This document shows positions 44,299 through 53,298 of a DNA stretch of 64,000 nt, piece by piece (position 1 is the first letter of the stretch; every line of letters starts with the position of its first letter). The stretch lies in contig NZ_JAUQOP010000001.1 in NCBI RefSeq assembly GCF_030580855.1, forward strand, positions 124,001-188,000, written 5' to 3'. Position numbers and translations under genes: made by a program. The notes beneath the pieces were generated by a model. It saw only the letters and a program-made list of their open reading frames with translations, had not been told where the DNA came from and did no database searches. The DNA comes from Pseudomonas citrullilanati. Lineage in GTDB: Bacteria; Pseudomonadota; Gammaproteobacteria; Pseudomonadales; Pseudomonadaceae.

Positions 44299-44390
44299 GG
44301 TGGGAGCGGGCTTGCTCGCGAAAGCGGCGGGTCAGCTTGCATCCATACCGAATGTGCCTCTGTCTTCGCGAGCAAGCCCGCTCCCACCAC
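44299..44390. repeat. REP doublet, GTGGGAGCGGGCTTGCTCGC family
   Basis: Inverted copies GTGGGAGCGGGCTTGCTCGC (left) and its complement (right, ending CCCGCTCCCACC) surround about 40 bases between yheU and the M42 peptidase gene. Confidence 0.88.
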
Positions 44391-44417
44391 GGGTGTGAAA
44401 TGCGCCCCGCGATTTGC

Positions 44418-45608
44418 TCAGCTATCGGAGCGCTGCCCCAGCAAGCTGTCCACCGACGGCACCCGGGTGTCGCTTTCCATCTGCGCATCGTGTTCGATCT
44501 GGTGGCTGAAGCGGTCCAGTGAACCCTGGGCCGGTTGCGCGTCGCTGGCGAATACCGGTGGGCTGAGGATGTAGGCACCGAGCAGGCGGCTGAGGGCGGC
44601 GAGGCTGTCGATGTGGGTGCGTTCGTAGCCGTGGGTGGCGTCGCAGCCGAAGGCCAGCAGCGCGGTGCGGATGTCATGGCCGGCGGTGATGGCCGAATGG
44701 GCGTCGCTGAAGTAGTAGCGGAACAGGTCCCGGCGGGCCGGCAGCTCATTCTCCTTGGCCAGCTTCAGCAGGTGCCGCGACAGGTGATAGTCGTAGGGGC
44801 CACCGGAGTCCTGCATGGCCACGCTCACCGCGTGTTCGCTGGAATGCTGGCCGGGGGCGACCGGGGCAATGTCGATGCCGACGAATTCGCTGACGTCCCA
44901 GGGCAATGCGGCGGCGGCACCGCTGCCGGTTTCCTCGGTGATGGTGAACAGCGGGTGGCAATCGATCAGCAGTTCTTCACCGCTGTCGACGATGGCCTTG
45001 AGCGCCGCCAGCAACGCGGCGACACCGGCCTTGTCGTCCAGGTGGCGGGCGCTGATGTGGCCGCTTTCGGTGAACTCCGGCAATGGGTCGAAGGCCACGT
45101 AGTCGCCGATGCCAACTCCTAGGGTCTCGCAGTCGGCGCGGGTGGCGCAGTAGGCGTCCAGGCGCAGTTCGATGTGGTCCCAACTGATGGGCATTTCATC
45201 CACGGCGGTATTGAACGCATGCCCCGAGGCCATCAGGGGCAGCACGCTACCGCGGATCACGCCGGTGTCGGTGAACAGGCTGACCCGGCTGCCCTCGGCA
45301 AACCGGCTCGACCAGCAGCCCACCGGGGCCAGGGTCAGCCGGCCGTTGTCCTTGATGGCCCGCACCGAGGCGCCGATGGTGTCCAGGTGCGCCGACACGG
45401 CGCGGTCAGGGCTGCTCTTGCGGCCCTTGAGGGTGGCGCGGATGGTGCCACGGCGGGTCATTTCAAACGGGATACCCAGTTCTTCGAGCCGTTCGGCGAC
45501 GTAGCGCACGATGGTGTCGGTGAAGCCGGTCGGGCTGGGAATGGCGAGCATTTCCAGCAGGACTTTTTGCAGGTATTCGAGATTCGGTTCGGGAATTTTG
45601 CTGATCAT
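44418..45608 (-). CDS. M42-family peptidase of the NAGGN osmoprotectant locus
   Basis: A 396-residue zinc aminopeptidase-like protein. Metal and catalytic segments are SAHLDTIGASV, ARHLDDKAGVAALLAAL, TITEETGSGAAAAL and FSDAHSAITAG. In Pseudomonas this gene follows asnO and ngg and is annotated with the N-acetylglutaminylglutamine amide (NAGGN) system. Turnover of the dipeptide osmolyte is plausible but inferred. ATG 45608 has GGAG 5 bases upstream, whereas the open frame to 45713 lacks a signal. A REP doublet follows the 3' end. Confidence 0.88.
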   Translation of the reverse strand: MISKIPEPNLEYLQKVLLEMLAIPSPTGFTDTIVRYVAERLEELGIPFEMTRRGTIRATLKGRKSSPDRAVSAHLDTIGASVRAIKDNGRLTLAPVGCWSSRFAEGSRVSLFTDTGVIRGSVLPLMASGHAFNTAVDEMPISWDHIELRLDAYCATRADCETLGVGIGDYVAFDPLPEFTESGHISARHLDDKAGVAALLAALKAIVDSGEELLIDCHPLFTITEETGSGAAAALPWDVSEFVGIDIAPVAPGQHSSEHAVSVAMQDSGGPYDYHLSRHLLKLAKENELPARRDLFRYYFSDAHSAITAGHDIRTALLAFGCDATHGYERTHIDSLAALSRLLGAYILSPPVFASDAQPAQGSLDRFSHQIEHDAQMESDTRVPSVDSLLGQRSDS

Positions 45609-45722
45609 GGAAACTCCTGATGGATTGAGCGCATCGATGGTTTCGATGAGAAAAAAGCGCGTGCCTGACGTGGAACCGTTGATCGCGGCCCTGCTCGTTC
45701 CCACACTGTTCAATAGAGCATT

Positions 45723-45750
45723 CGTGGGAGCGAGCTGGCCCGCGATGGCG
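45723..45750. repeat. Single REP element
   Basis: One unpaired palindrome copy (GTGGGAGCGAGCTGGCCCGCGA) between ngg and the M42 peptidase gene on the same transcript. It may shape the relative mRNA levels of the two genes. Confidence 0.7.
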
Positions 45751-45767
45751 CCAGGCCAGGCACCGCT

Positions 45768-47516
45768 CTAGCAGGCCACCGCCTGGCTATGGGGGAACAA
45801 CAGGTCCACAAAGCGTTCGGCGGTGGGTTGCGGTTCGTGGTTGGCCAGCCCGGCGCGTTCGTTGGCTTCGATGAACACGTAGTCGGGCTGGTCGGCGGCC
45901 GGCACCAGCAGGTCGAGGCCGACCATGGGAATGTCCAGTGCCCGGGCGGCGCGTACCGCCGCGTCGGCCAGGGTCGGGTGGAGGATGCCGGTGACGTCTT
46001 CCAGGACTCCGCCGGTGTGAAGGTTCGCCGTGCGCCGGACGAACAGGTGTTCTCCCGCCGGCAGCACGCTGTCGTAGTCGAACCCCGCCGCGCTGAGCGT
46101 GCGCTCGGTCTCGGCATCCATCGGGATTTTGCTTTCGCCGCCGGTGGCGGCCTGGCGCCGGCGGCTCTGGGCTTCGATCAGGGCGCCGATGGTGTGCTGT
46201 CCATCGCCGATCACTTCCGCTGGCCGGCGGATGGCCGCCGCCACCACTTCGAAGCCGATCACCAGGATCCGCAGGTCCAGCCCTTCATGGAAGCTTTCCA
46301 GCAAGACCCGGCTGTCGAATTGCCGGGCGGCTTCGATGGCGGCTTGCACCTCTTCGATGGTGCGCAGGTCCACCGCCACGCCTTGGCCCTGTTCACCGTC
46401 CAGCGGCTTGACCACGATGCGTTCGTGCTCGTCGAGAAACGCCAGGTTGTCGTCGGCATTGCCCGCCAGTTGTTGCGCCGGCAGGTTCAGGCCGGCATTT
46501 TTCAGGACCTTGTGGGTCAGGCTCTTGTTCTGGCACAGCGTCATGCTGATGGCGCTGGTCAGATCGCTCAGGGACTCGCGGCACCGCACCCGGCGGCTGC
46601 CGTGGACCAGGGTGAACAAGCCGGCCTCGGCATCGTCCACCTGGACCTCGATGCCGCGGCGCCGGGCTTCCTCGACGATGATCCGCGCATAGGGATTGAA
46701 CTGCGCCTCGGGGCCCGGGCCGAGGAACAGCGGCTGGTTGATGCCATTCTTGCGCTTGATGGCGAAGGTCGAGAGGTTGCGAAAGCCAAGCTTGGCGTAG
46801 AGGTTCTTCGCCTGGCGATTGTCGTGCAGCACCGACAGGTCGAGGTAGCTCAGGCCGCGGCTCATGAAATGCTCGACCAGGTGGCGCACCAGCACTTCGC
46901 CAACGCCGGGCCGGGAGCATTGCGGGTCCACGGCGAGGCACCAGAGGCTGCTGCCGTTTTCCGGGTCGTTGAAGGCTTTCTGGTGATTCAGGCCCATGAC
47001 GCTGCCAATCACCGCGCCGGTGTCGTCGTCCTCGGCCAGCCAGTAGACCGGGCCACCTTCGTGGCGCGGGGTCAGGCGCCGCGGGTCGATGGGCAGCATG
47101 CCCCGGGCCTGGTAAAGCTGGTTGATGGCTTGCCAGTCGGCGTCCCCCTGGGCCCGGCGGATGCGGAACCCGCGGAACACCCGCGTGGCCTGGCGATAAT
47201 CGCTGAACCACAGGCGCAAGGTGTCGGACGGATCGAGGAACAGATGCGCCGGTTCCAGCCCCAGGACTTGCTGGGGCGCGGCGACGTACAGGGCGATGTC
47301 GCGTTCGCCGGGTTGTTCATTGAGCAGTTCCTGGGCCAGGCACGCCGGGTCCGGGAAGGTATGGCCGATCAGCAGCCGGCCCCAGCCGCAGTGCACGGCG
47401 ATCGGCTCGGCGCCCATTGCGCTGCCATCTTCGGCCAGGCGTGCCTGCAAGCGTTCGTAGGAAGGCGCCTGGCCGCGCAAGAGGCGTTGGTTGTGAACGG
47501 TAGGGTGGGGTTTCAT
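45768..47516 (-). CDS. ngg: N-acetylglutaminylglutamine synthetase
   Basis: The 582-residue protein fuses an N-terminal GNAT acetyltransferase domain (about residues 115-260, WCLAVDPQCSRPGVGEVLV) to a C-terminal ATP-grasp ligase (about 300-580, ERIVVKPLDGEQGQGVAVDL and GLDLLVPAADQPDYVFIEAN). This matches the enzyme that acetylates glutamine and joins a second glutamine to make NAG-Gln for NAGGN. ATG 47516 follows an AAGGAA site. A TTG one codon earlier is an alternative. It starts three bases after the asnO stop. Confidence 0.92.
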   Translation of the reverse strand: MKPHPTVHNQRLLRGQAPSYERLQARLAEDGSAMGAEPIAVHCGWGRLLIGHTFPDPACLAQELLNEQPGERDIALYVAAPQQVLGLEPAHLFLDPSDTLRLWFSDYRQATRVFRGFRIRRAQGDADWQAINQLYQARGMLPIDPRRLTPRHEGGPVYWLAEDDDTGAVIGSVMGLNHQKAFNDPENGSSLWCLAVDPQCSRPGVGEVLVRHLVEHFMSRGLSYLDLSVLHDNRQAKNLYAKLGFRNLSTFAIKRKNGINQPLFLGPGPEAQFNPYARIIVEEARRRGIEVQVDDAEAGLFTLVHGSRRVRCRESLSDLTSAISMTLCQNKSLTHKVLKNAGLNLPAQQLAGNADDNLAFLDEHERIVVKPLDGEQGQGVAVDLRTIEEVQAAIEAARQFDSRVLLESFHEGLDLRILVIGFEVVAAAIRRPAEVIGDGQHTIGALIEAQSRRRQAATGGESKIPMDAETERTLSAAGFDYDSVLPAGEHLFVRRTANLHTGGVLEDVTGILHPTLADAAVRAARALDIPMVGLDLLVPAADQPDYVFIEANERAGLANHEPQPTAERFVDLLFPHSQAVAC

Positions 47517-47519
47517 CAA

Positions 47520-49292
47520 TCAGATTCCTTGCTCGCTGAGCCACAGGTTCAGCGCCGCCAGTTGCCACAGTCGCGAGCCGCGCAGCGGGGTCAATTGGCC
47601 ATTGGGGTCGGTGAGCAGGCGGTCGAGCATGGCCGGCTTGAACAGCCCGCGATCCTGGCTCGGATCCAGCAGCAGTTCGCGTACCCAGGCCAGCGTGTCG
47701 CCTTCCAGGTGCTTGAGGCCCGGCACCGGGAAATAGCCTTTCTTGCGATCGATCACCTCGCTGGGGATCACGCGCCGGGCGGCTTCCTTGAGCACCTGCT
47801 TGCCGCCGTCGGGCAGCTTGAATTTGGCCGGCACCCGGGCCGAAAGCTCCACCAGCCGGTAGTCGAGGAACGGCGTGCGCGCTTCCAGGCCCCAGGCCAT
47901 GGTCATGTTGTCGACGCGCTTGACCGGGTCGTCCACCAGCATCACCGTGCTGTCCAGGCGCAGGGCCTTGTCCACGGCGGCGTCGGCACCCGGTTGAGCG
48001 AAATGCTCCTTGACGAAGTCACCGGCGGCGTCGTTGGCCGTCAGCCACTTGGGCTGCACCGTGTCGGCGTATTCCTCGTAGCTGCGATCGAAGAACGCCG
48101 CGCGGTAGGCCGCGTAGGGATCGCTGGCACCGTCCACCTGCGGGTACCAGTGGTAACCGGCGAACAGCTCGTCGGCACCCTGGCCGCTCTGCACCACCTT
48201 GCAGTGCTTGGCCACTTCCCGCGACAGCAGGTAGAACGCGATGCAGTCGTGGCTGACCATCGGTTCGCTCATGGCGCGGAACGCGGCAGGCAACTGTTCG
48301 ATGATCTCTTTTTCGTCGATGCGCAGTTGGTGGTGGCGGGTGCCGTAGTGCTTGGCGATCAGGTCCGAGTACTGGAATTCGTCGCCGCGCTCGCCGCCGG
48401 CATCCTGGAAACCGATGGAAAAGGTGGACAGGTCGTCCACGCCGACTTCCCGCAGCAAGCCCACCAGCATGCTCGAATCGACGCCGCCGGACAGCAGCAC
48501 GCCCACATCCACGGCGGCGCGTTGGCGGATGGCCACCGCTTCGCGGGTGCTGTCGAGCACACGGTCGACCCAGTCTTCCAGGTCCAGGTGCTGTTCATCG
48601 GCACGGGGGCCGTAGGGCAGGGTCCACCAGGTTTTCTGCTCGGTGGTGCCGTCGGCGTCGATCCGCATCCAGGTGGCGGGCGGCAGTTTTTCAACGCCGG
48701 CCAGCAAGGTGCGCGGGGCCGGGACCACCGCATGGAAATTCAGGTAGTGGTTCAGGGCCACCGGGTCGAGCATCGGACTGATGTCACCGCCCTTGAGCAA
48801 GGCTGGCAATGCCGAGGCGAAGCGCAAGCGCTGGCCGGTACGCGACAGGTACAACGGCTTGACGCCGAGACGGTCACGGGCGATGAACAGCCGCTTGGCG
48901 TCGCGCTCCCAGATGGCGAAGGCAAACATGCCGTTGAGCTTGGGCAGCAGGGCCTCGCCCCAGGCATGGTAGCCCTTGAGCAGCACCTCGGTGTCGCCGC
49001 CGGAATAAAAGGCATAGCCCAGCGCTTCGAGCTCGGCGCGCAGTTCCGGGAAGTTGTAGATCGCGCCGTTGAAGGCCAGGGACAGGCCCAACTGATTGTC
49101 GATCATCGGCTGCGCCGAGCCGTCCGACAGGTCCATGATCTTCAGGCGACGATGGCCCAGGGCAATCGGCCCCTGGCTATGGAAACCCCAGGCGTCAGGG
49201 CCACGCGGGGCCAAGTGATGGGTGATTCGCTCTACGGCCGCGAGGTCCGCAGGTTGTTGATCGAAACGTAACTCTCCAGCTAATCCGCACAT
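47520..49292 (-). CDS. asnO: N-acetylglutaminylglutamine amidotransferase (asparagine-synthase type)
   Basis: The enzyme amidates N-acetylglutaminylglutamine to the osmoprotectant NAGGN. The 590-residue protein starts with the class II glutaminase nucleophile Cys2 (MCGLAGELRF), contains GHRRLKIMDLS and NGAIYNFPELR of the glutaminase domain, and then the synthetase PP-loop SGGVDSSMLVGLL. It is the first gene of the operon asnO-ngg-M42 peptidase. TAAGGA lies just before the ATG. A promoter candidate lies about 108-137 bases upstream. Confidence 0.93.
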   Translation of the reverse strand: MCGLAGELRFDQQPADLAAVERITHHLAPRGPDAWGFHSQGPIALGHRRLKIMDLSDGSAQPMIDNQLGLSLAFNGAIYNFPELRAELEALGYAFYSGGDTEVLLKGYHAWGEALLPKLNGMFAFAIWERDAKRLFIARDRLGVKPLYLSRTGQRLRFASALPALLKGGDISPMLDPVALNHYLNFHAVVPAPRTLLAGVEKLPPATWMRIDADGTTEQKTWWTLPYGPRADEQHLDLEDWVDRVLDSTREAVAIRQRAAVDVGVLLSGGVDSSMLVGLLREVGVDDLSTFSIGFQDAGGERGDEFQYSDLIAKHYGTRHHQLRIDEKEIIEQLPAAFRAMSEPMVSHDCIAFYLLSREVAKHCKVVQSGQGADELFAGYHWYPQVDGASDPYAAYRAAFFDRSYEEYADTVQPKWLTANDAAGDFVKEHFAQPGADAAVDKALRLDSTVMLVDDPVKRVDNMTMAWGLEARTPFLDYRLVELSARVPAKFKLPDGGKQVLKEAARRVIPSEVIDRKKGYFPVPGLKHLEGDTLAWVRELLLDPSQDRGLFKPAMLDRLLTDPNGQLTPLRGSRLWQLAALNLWLSEQGI

Positions 49293-49399
49293 AAGTCCTT
49301 ACCGGTTTTTCCGTTGGGGAGGGGGTCAGGCAACGTCCGCCGAAAGGGCGGGTACTCTGAAACTGACCGGGGGGATTGCTGTGAGTTTTAGATCGATCC

Positions 49400-49429
49400 G
49401 TTATAAGCCGGCGGGGTTGGAGCTGTCTT
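49400..49429 (-). promoter_or_regulatory. Candidate promoter of the NAGGN operon
   Basis: On the minus strand AAGACA (-35) and TATAAC (-10) are separated by 18 bases, giving a start near 49393 and a leader of about 100 bases. The -35 match is moderate (4 of 6) and the -10 is good (5 of 6). Osmotic regulation would need an extra factor that cannot be seen here. Confidence 0.42.
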
Positions 49430-49450
49430 ACGACTCAGGGATAAGAAGAA

Positions 49451-49544
49451 CCTGTGGGAGCGAGCTTGCTCGCGATGGCAGTGTGTCAGTCAGCTCAGAT
49501 GCCAACTGATCCACCGCTATCGTGAGCAAGCTCGCTCCCACAGG
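49451..49544. repeat. REP doublet between asnO and mnmC
   Basis: CCTGTGGGAGCGAGCTTGCT and its inverted partner (AGCAAGCTCGCTCCCACAGG) enclose about 45 bases. The arms are almost perfect complements. The element lies just after the mnmC stop and upstream of the asnO promoter region. Confidence 0.9.
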
Positions 49545-49570
49545 GATTGGGGTGCACCATTAAATGCGTG

Positions 49571-51553
49571 TCAGGCCTTGCCCCGAATCAAGGCCCGCAA
49601 CGCGAACCGGTTCGGGTGACAGGCCTCGGCCACGCTTCTGGGCAACGGCAGCGGTTCGTTGTCCAGCCAGGCGGCGATCAGTTCCCCCGACAAGGGCGCG
49701 GTGATCAGGCCGCGGGAGCCGTGGCCGCTGTTGACGTACAGGCCGTCGAGCCAGGGGCAGGGAATGTCTGGCACCTGGCGGGCGTCCCTGGCCAGGGCGT
49801 GGTAGGCCTCGTTGAACGCCTGGCTGTCAGCCAGGGGGCCCACGATCGGCAGGTAGTCCGGGCTGGTGCAGCGGAACGCCGCGCGGCCTTCGAGCCGTTG
49901 CGGGTCCAGGGCGCCGGCGTCCAGGCGGTCCAGCAGGTCCTCGGAGATTTCCTTGAGCATCTGCAGGTTGCCGGCATGTTCGGCGGCGGTGGGGGTGAGG
50001 TCGTCGCTGCTGAAATCGAAACTGGCGCCCAGGGTGTGTTCGCCCAGCCGTGGCGGCGCCACATAGCCTTCGGCGCAGACCACGGTGGCCAGGTCCTGGC
50101 TGCGTGCGGTTTGCGGCAACCGGGTGATTTGTCCGCGAATGCGCTTGAGGGGCAGCCCGGCGGCCGGTTCGAAACGCTTGATTTCGGCGGCGCTGGCGAG
50201 GATCACCACCGGCGCGCTGGCCAGGCATCGTTCACCGTCCCACGCTTGCCACTGGCCGTCCACGCGGCGCAGCTCCAGCACTTCATGATGGGCCTGCACC
50301 TCGATTGCCGGGCTCGCGGCCTGCCAGCGGCACAGCGCCGGCGGGTGCACCCAGCCGCCTTCGGGGTAGAACAAGCCGCCGCAGGCCAGGCCGATGCCCG
50401 ACCGCGACCGGGCTTCGGCTTGCGCCAGGGGCCGCAGCAAATCTACGGGGAATGCCTCGGCCAGTTGCGCCTGGCGCTCGGCTTCCTTGTGGTTGAACGC
50501 CAGTTGCAGGACGCCGCAACCGTCCCAGTCCACGCCGCGTTGCAGGTGCTCCAGCAGGCGTCGGGTATAGCCGAAGCCACTGAGGATCATCTGCGACAGC
50601 GCGGTGCCGTGGGCCGACAACTTGAGGTACAGCACGCCCTGGGGATTGCCCGACGCTTCCTCGGCCAAGCCGGCATGGCGCTCCAACAGCGTCACCTGCC
50701 AGCCACGTGCCGCAAGGCTGGCGGCGCTGGCACAACCGGCCAGGCCGCCGCCGATCACCAGGGCCCGCCGTTCGCCAACCCGCGCAGCGGGGCGGGCATA
50801 CCAGGGCTTCACCGGGGACGGCGCCGGCGTCTGCTGCGGCCAGCCCAGGAAGGCGCCGCGCAGGATCTCCCATTTGTGGCCGATGCCCGGCGTGCGCTTC
50901 ATCTTGAAGCCTGCGGCATTCAGCAACCGCCGCACCCAACCGGTGCTGGTGAAGGTGCTGAGGGTTGATCCGGGGGCCGCCAGGCGTGCCAGTTCGGCGA
51001 ACAGTTCGGCCGTCCACATTTCGGGGTTCTTGGCGGGGGCAAATCCGTCGAGGAACCAGGCGTCGATCTGGGCATCCAGTTGCGGCAACTGCTCCAGGGC
51101 ATCGCCGATCAGCAAGGTCAGCGTCACCCGTCCGTTGGCCAGGACCAGCCGTTGGAAACCCTGGTGGATGGCCACGTACTGCCCCAGCAATTGCTCTGCC
51201 TGCACTTGGAGCGATGGCCAGAGGGCCAGGGCGCGACGCAGGTCCTCGGGGCTCAAGGGGTACTTCTCGACACTGACGAAATGCAGTCGCGCACGGGCCG
51301 GTGCGCACTGCTCGAACAACTGCCAGGCGCAGAGGAAGTTCAGGCCGGTGCCGAAACCGGTTTCGCCGATCACCAGGCGCCCGTCGTGGGGCAGCGCGGC
51401 GAAACGCTCGGCCAACCGGTTCTGTTCGAGGAACACGTAGCGCGTTTCATCCAGCCCCGACTGGTCGGAAAAATACACATCGTCGAACACCCGCGAACGC
51501 GGGCGACCCTGGTCGTCCCAGTCGAGTTGGGCGTGTTGCTGGATAGACGTCAT
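49571..51553 (-). CDS. mnmC: Bifunctional tRNA 5-methylaminomethyl-2-thiouridine biosynthesis protein MnmC
   Basis: MnmC finishes the mnm5s2U34 modification in tRNAs. The 660 residues contain an N-terminal SAM-dependent methyltransferase domain (VIGETGFGTGLNFLCAWQLF, AWFLDGFAPAKNPEMW) and a C-terminal FAD-dependent oxidoreductase domain. The oxidoreductase has the dinucleotide motif ALVIGGGLAGCASAASLAAR and the C-terminal GHGSRGLITAPLSGELIAAW. It is divergent from the pap gene, with 121 bases between them. Confidence 0.95.
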   Translation of the reverse strand: MTSIQQHAQLDWDDQGRPRSRVFDDVYFSDQSGLDETRYVFLEQNRLAERFAALPHDGRLVIGETGFGTGLNFLCAWQLFEQCAPARARLHFVSVEKYPLSPEDLRRALALWPSLQVQAEQLLGQYVAIHQGFQRLVLANGRVTLTLLIGDALEQLPQLDAQIDAWFLDGFAPAKNPEMWTAELFAELARLAAPGSTLSTFTSTGWVRRLLNAAGFKMKRTPGIGHKWEILRGAFLGWPQQTPAPSPVKPWYARPAARVGERRALVIGGGLAGCASAASLAARGWQVTLLERHAGLAEEASGNPQGVLYLKLSAHGTALSQMILSGFGYTRRLLEHLQRGVDWDGCGVLQLAFNHKEAERQAQLAEAFPVDLLRPLAQAEARSRSGIGLACGGLFYPEGGWVHPPALCRWQAASPAIEVQAHHEVLELRRVDGQWQAWDGERCLASAPVVILASAAEIKRFEPAAGLPLKRIRGQITRLPQTARSQDLATVVCAEGYVAPPRLGEHTLGASFDFSSDDLTPTAAEHAGNLQMLKEISEDLLDRLDAGALDPQRLEGRAAFRCTSPDYLPIVGPLADSQAFNEAYHALARDARQVPDIPCPWLDGLYVNSGHGSRGLITAPLSGELIAAWLDNEPLPLPRSVAEACHPNRFALRALIRGKA

Positions 51554-51674
51554 GGCAGGCTCGGTGAAAACGGGGAGACCATTCTAGCCGATGCCGTGGG
51601 CCGGGCCCTACGCGGCGCTACACCGCAGGGCCTTCAATCCGCTAGTCTTGGTCCATCCCTGGAAGGAGTTGCCC

Positions 51675-53195
51675 ATGTTTGAATCCGCTGAAATCGGTCA
51701 CGTCATCGACAAAGACACCTTCGAGGCCGAGGTGCCGGCCCTGCGCGAAGCGTTGCTCGAAGCGCAATTCGAGTTGCAGCAGCAGGGTCGCTTTCCGGTC
51801 ATCGTGCTGATCAATGGCATCGAAGGCGCGGGCAAGGGCGAGACGGTGAAGCTGCTCAACGAGTGGATGGACCCGCGGTTGATCGAAGTGCGCACCTTCG
51901 ACCAGCAGACCGATGAGGAACTGGCGCATCCACCCGCCTGGCGCTACTGGCGGATGCTGCCGGCCAAGGGGCGCATGGGGATCTTCTTCGGCAACTGGTA
52001 CAGCCAGATGCTGCAGGGGCGGGTCCATGGCGAATTCAAGGATCCACGGCTCGACCAGGCGATCAACGCCGCCGAGCGCCTGGAAAAGATGCTCTGCGAC
52101 GAAGGCGCGTTGATCTTCAAGTTCTGGTTCCACCTGTCCAAGAAACAGATGAAAGCCCGGCTCAAGAGCCTCAAGGATGACCCGCTGCACAGCTGGCGCA
52201 TCAGCCCGCTGGACTGGCAGCAATCGCAGACCTACGACAAGTTCGTCAAGTACGGCGAGCGGGTGTTGCGCCGCACCAGCCGCGACTACGCGCCCTGGCA
52301 TGTGATCGAGGGCGTGGACAGCTGTTATCGCAGCCTCACGGTCGGGCGGATCCTGCTGGAAGGCTTGCGCCAGGCGCTGGACCGGCCGAAGGTCAAGCCG
52401 GAAAAGGTCAGCGTGGCGCCGCTGCCGGCGCTGGACGACCAGGTCACGCTGATCGACAGCCTGGACATGACCCTGAGCCTGGACAAGGACGACTACGAAG
52501 AACAGCTGATTACCGAACAGGCGCGCTTCGCCGGCCTGCTGCGGGACAAACGCATGCGCCGGCATGCCCTGGTGGCGGTGTTCGAAGGCAACGACGCAGC
52601 CGGCAAGGGCGGTGCGATCCGGCGGGTCGCGGCGGCGCTCGACCCGCGCCAGTACAGCATCGTGCCGATCGCCGCGCCCACCGAGGAAGAGCGCGCCCAT
52701 CCCTACATGTGGCGGTTCTGGCGGCACCTGCCGGCGCGGGGCAAGTTCACTGTGTTCGATCGTTCCTGGTATGGCCGGGTGCTGGTGGAGCGGGTCGAGG
52801 GGTTCTGCAGCCGGGCCGATTGGTTGAGGGCCTATGGCGAGATCAACGATTTCGAAGAGCAGATCGCCGATGCCGGCGTGGTGGTGGTCAAGTTCTGGCT
52901 GGCCATCGACAAGCAGACCCAGCTGGAGCGCTTCCAGGCCCGCGAGGACATCCCGTTCAAGCGCTTCAAGATCACCGAGGATGATTGGCGCAACCGCGAC
53001 AAGTGGGACGCGTACCGGGCCGCGGTGTGTGACATGGTGGACCGCACCAGCACCGAGATTTCCCCCTGGACGTTGGTGGAGGCCAACGATAAGCGCTGGG
53101 CGCGGGTCAAGGTATTGCGCACCTTGAACCACGCCTTGGAAGAGGCCTTCGAACGCGCCGATAAACAGGCGCGGAAGAGGAAGTCCAGGAAATAG
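51675..53195 (+). CDS. pap: Polyphosphate:AMP phosphotransferase (class II PPK2)
   Basis: The enzyme uses polyphosphate to convert AMP to ADP. The 506-residue protein carries two PPK2 modules in tandem. The first has Walker A-like NGIEGAGKGETVKLLNEW (about residue 55), and the second has EGNDAAGKGGAIRRV (about residue 315) with lid and Walker B segments (FDRSWYGRVLVERVEG). In two-domain PPK2 enzymes the C-terminal module is the catalytic one. GGAAGGAG precedes ATG 51675. The frame extends upstream without a ribosome site. Confidence 0.93.
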   Translation: MFESAEIGHVIDKDTFEAEVPALREALLEAQFELQQQGRFPVIVLINGIEGAGKGETVKLLNEWMDPRLIEVRTFDQQTDEELAHPPAWRYWRMLPAKGRMGIFFGNWYSQMLQGRVHGEFKDPRLDQAINAAERLEKMLCDEGALIFKFWFHLSKKQMKARLKSLKDDPLHSWRISPLDWQQSQTYDKFVKYGERVLRRTSRDYAPWHVIEGVDSCYRSLTVGRILLEGLRQALDRPKVKPEKVSVAPLPALDDQVTLIDSLDMTLSLDKDDYEEQLITEQARFAGLLRDKRMRRHALVAVFEGNDAAGKGGAIRRVAAALDPRQYSIVPIAAPTEEERAHPYMWRFWRHLPARGKFTVFDRSWYGRVLVERVEGFCSRADWLRAYGEINDFEEQIADAGVVVVKFWLAIDKQTQLERFQAREDIPFKRFKITEDDWRNRDKWDAYRAAVCDMVDRTSTEISPWTLVEANDKRWARVKVLRTLNHALEEAFERADKQARKRKSRK

Positions 53196-53245
53196 GCCGA
53201 TGGCGGCGCATACGCGAGGTGAATGATCGTCGCGGTTGGTTATGC

Positions 53246-53268
53246 AGTGGATCTATGCTCGATCCACT
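53246..53268. promoter_or_regulatory. Perfect inverted repeat upstream of the thiolase gene
   Basis: AGTGGATC, seven bases, GATCCACT is an exact 8-base inverted repeat 30 bases before the thiolase ATG. Such symmetry at this distance fits an operator for a dimeric repressor, but the binding protein is unknown and a hairpin role is also possible. Confidence 0.45.
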
Positions 53269-53298
53269 CTCAACCGACAACAACAATGGGGAAGCGCC

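Noticed and set aside
45789..49271. Plus-strand ORF of 1160 codons opposite asnO and ngg
   Set aside because: It is antisense to two well-recognised enzymes and shows no domain structure.
49547..50968. Plus-strand ORF of 473 codons opposite mnmC
   Set aside because: It is antisense to the conserved FAD domain of MnmC with no ribosome site or domain.
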